A DNA stretch of 5,473 bases from NCBI GenBank assembly GCA_938004025.1, contig CALKXC010000074.1, forward strand, positions 1-5,473. Direction: 5' to 3'. How positions within the stretch are numbered: the stretch's first letter is position 1; each line of letters opens with the position of its first letter. The DNA comes from an uncultured Leucothrix sp. (GTDB taxonomy: Bacteria > Pseudomonadota > Gammaproteobacteria > Thiotrichales > Thiotrichaceae). The notes under the pieces are model-generated. The model worked only from the letters and a program-made list of their open reading frames with translations. It was not told the origin of the DNA and did no database searches. The position numbers were made by a program, and so were the translations under genes. This document shows positions 5,109 to 5,473 of this stretch, piece after piece.

Positions 5109-5473
5109 ATGAGTATGAAGTCAGAACGCTTAGCACAACAGACAATGGCCTTTGTTCTAGCCGGTGGCCGCGGTAGTCGTTTGCATGATCTAACCGAAAC
5201 ACGCGTAAAGCCCGCTGTTTTCTTTGGCGGAAAATGTCGAATTATTGATTTTACCCTGTCCAATGCCGTGAACTCAGGCATCAAACACATCGGGGTTGCA
5301 ACTCAGTATAAAGCTCACAGTCTGATTCGCCACTTACAACGTGGTTGGAGCTTCTTCCGAGCGGAGCGTAACGAGTCACTGGATATTCTTCCTGCTTCTC
5401 AACGTATTACTGAAGATGCTTGGTACAAAGGCACAGCGGACGCAGTGCGTCAGAACATTGATATTATTGAAGG
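5109..5473 (+). CDS. glgC: Glucose-1-phosphate adenylyltransferase (ADP-glucose pyrophosphorylase), N-terminal part
   Basis: The first 121 residues are present and the gene runs off the right edge; the family is normally a little over 400 residues. GlgC makes ADP-glucose and pyrophosphate from ATP and glucose-1-phosphate, the committed and allosterically controlled step of bacterial glycogen synthesis. The nucleotide-binding loop is LAGGRGSRL (residues 17-25). It is followed by the highly conserved [19 protein letters not shown] (34-52), [15 protein letters not shown] (66-80), LPASQR (94-99) and WYKGTADAV (105-113); Tyr106 corresponds to the ATP-site Tyr114 of the E. coli enzyme. A good ribosome binding site (AAGGAG, 5094-5099) stands 9 nt before the ATG at 5109; a second ATG at residue 3 is possible. 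The wording is closer to the Agrobacterium-type enzyme than to E. coli, and the residue aligned with E. coli activator-site Lys39 is Thr31. It is divergent from the amylosucrase, the other alpha-glucan gene here. Confidence 0.95.
   Translation, partial: MSMKSERLAQQTMAFVLAGGRGSRLHDLTETRVKPAVFFGGKCRIIDFTLSNAVNSGIKHIGVATQYKAHSLIRHLQRGWSFFRAERNESLDILPASQRITEDAWYKGTADAVRQNIDIIE

Noticed and set aside
5084..5290. A 68-codon minus-strand frame overlapping the start of glgC
   Set aside because: It is antisense to the highly conserved GlgC N terminus and shows no recognisable protein features.

Overview
The window most likely comes from a gammaproteobacterium of moderate GC content, perhaps a marine Oceanospirillales-type organism. 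This rests on gene content and protein style only (tripartite tricarboxylate transporter receptor, TauA-like binding protein, PuuB/OrdL-type oxidase, amylosucrase beside glgC). There is no rRNA or other phylogenetic marker to confirm it. No tRNA, rRNA, CRISPR array, insertion sequence or phage gene is visible.

Layout: (1) Positions 1-173, minus strand: the first 57 residues of a TctC/Bug-type periplasmic receptor, running off the left edge. (2) Positions 174-350: a divergent control region with two inverted repeats, one a perfect 17-bp operator-like palindrome. (3) Positions 351-1664, plus strand: an intact FAD-dependent amine/amino-acid oxidase of the DAO family. (4) Positions 1665-1908: a 244-bp non-coding stretch with two hairpins and a strong Shine-Dalgarno-like sequence that serves no obvious gene. 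(5) Positions 1909-2883, plus strand: an intact TauA-like ABC-transporter binding protein that stands alone and is closed by a hairpin. (6) Positions 2939-4897, minus strand: an intact amylosucrase. (7) Positions 4898-5108: a divergent control region. (8) Positions 5109-5473, plus strand: the first 121 residues of GlgC, running off the right edge.

Two themes emerge. The left half is uptake and catabolism of small nitrogen- or sulfur-containing organic acids or amines: two periplasmic receptors of different transporter classes flank a flavin oxidase. The right half is alpha-glucan metabolism. The amylosucrase has no signal peptide and would turn cytoplasmic sucrose into alpha-1,4-glucan plus fructose, while divergent GlgC makes ADP-glucose for classical glycogen synthesis. 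Sucrose (often a compatible solute) and glycogen could therefore be linked here.

I found no clear undescribed system. The points most worth a second look are the amylosucrase/glgC divergon, the altered activator-site residue in GlgC, the orphan binding protein with strongly biased codon use, and the palindrome between the left-hand divergent genes.
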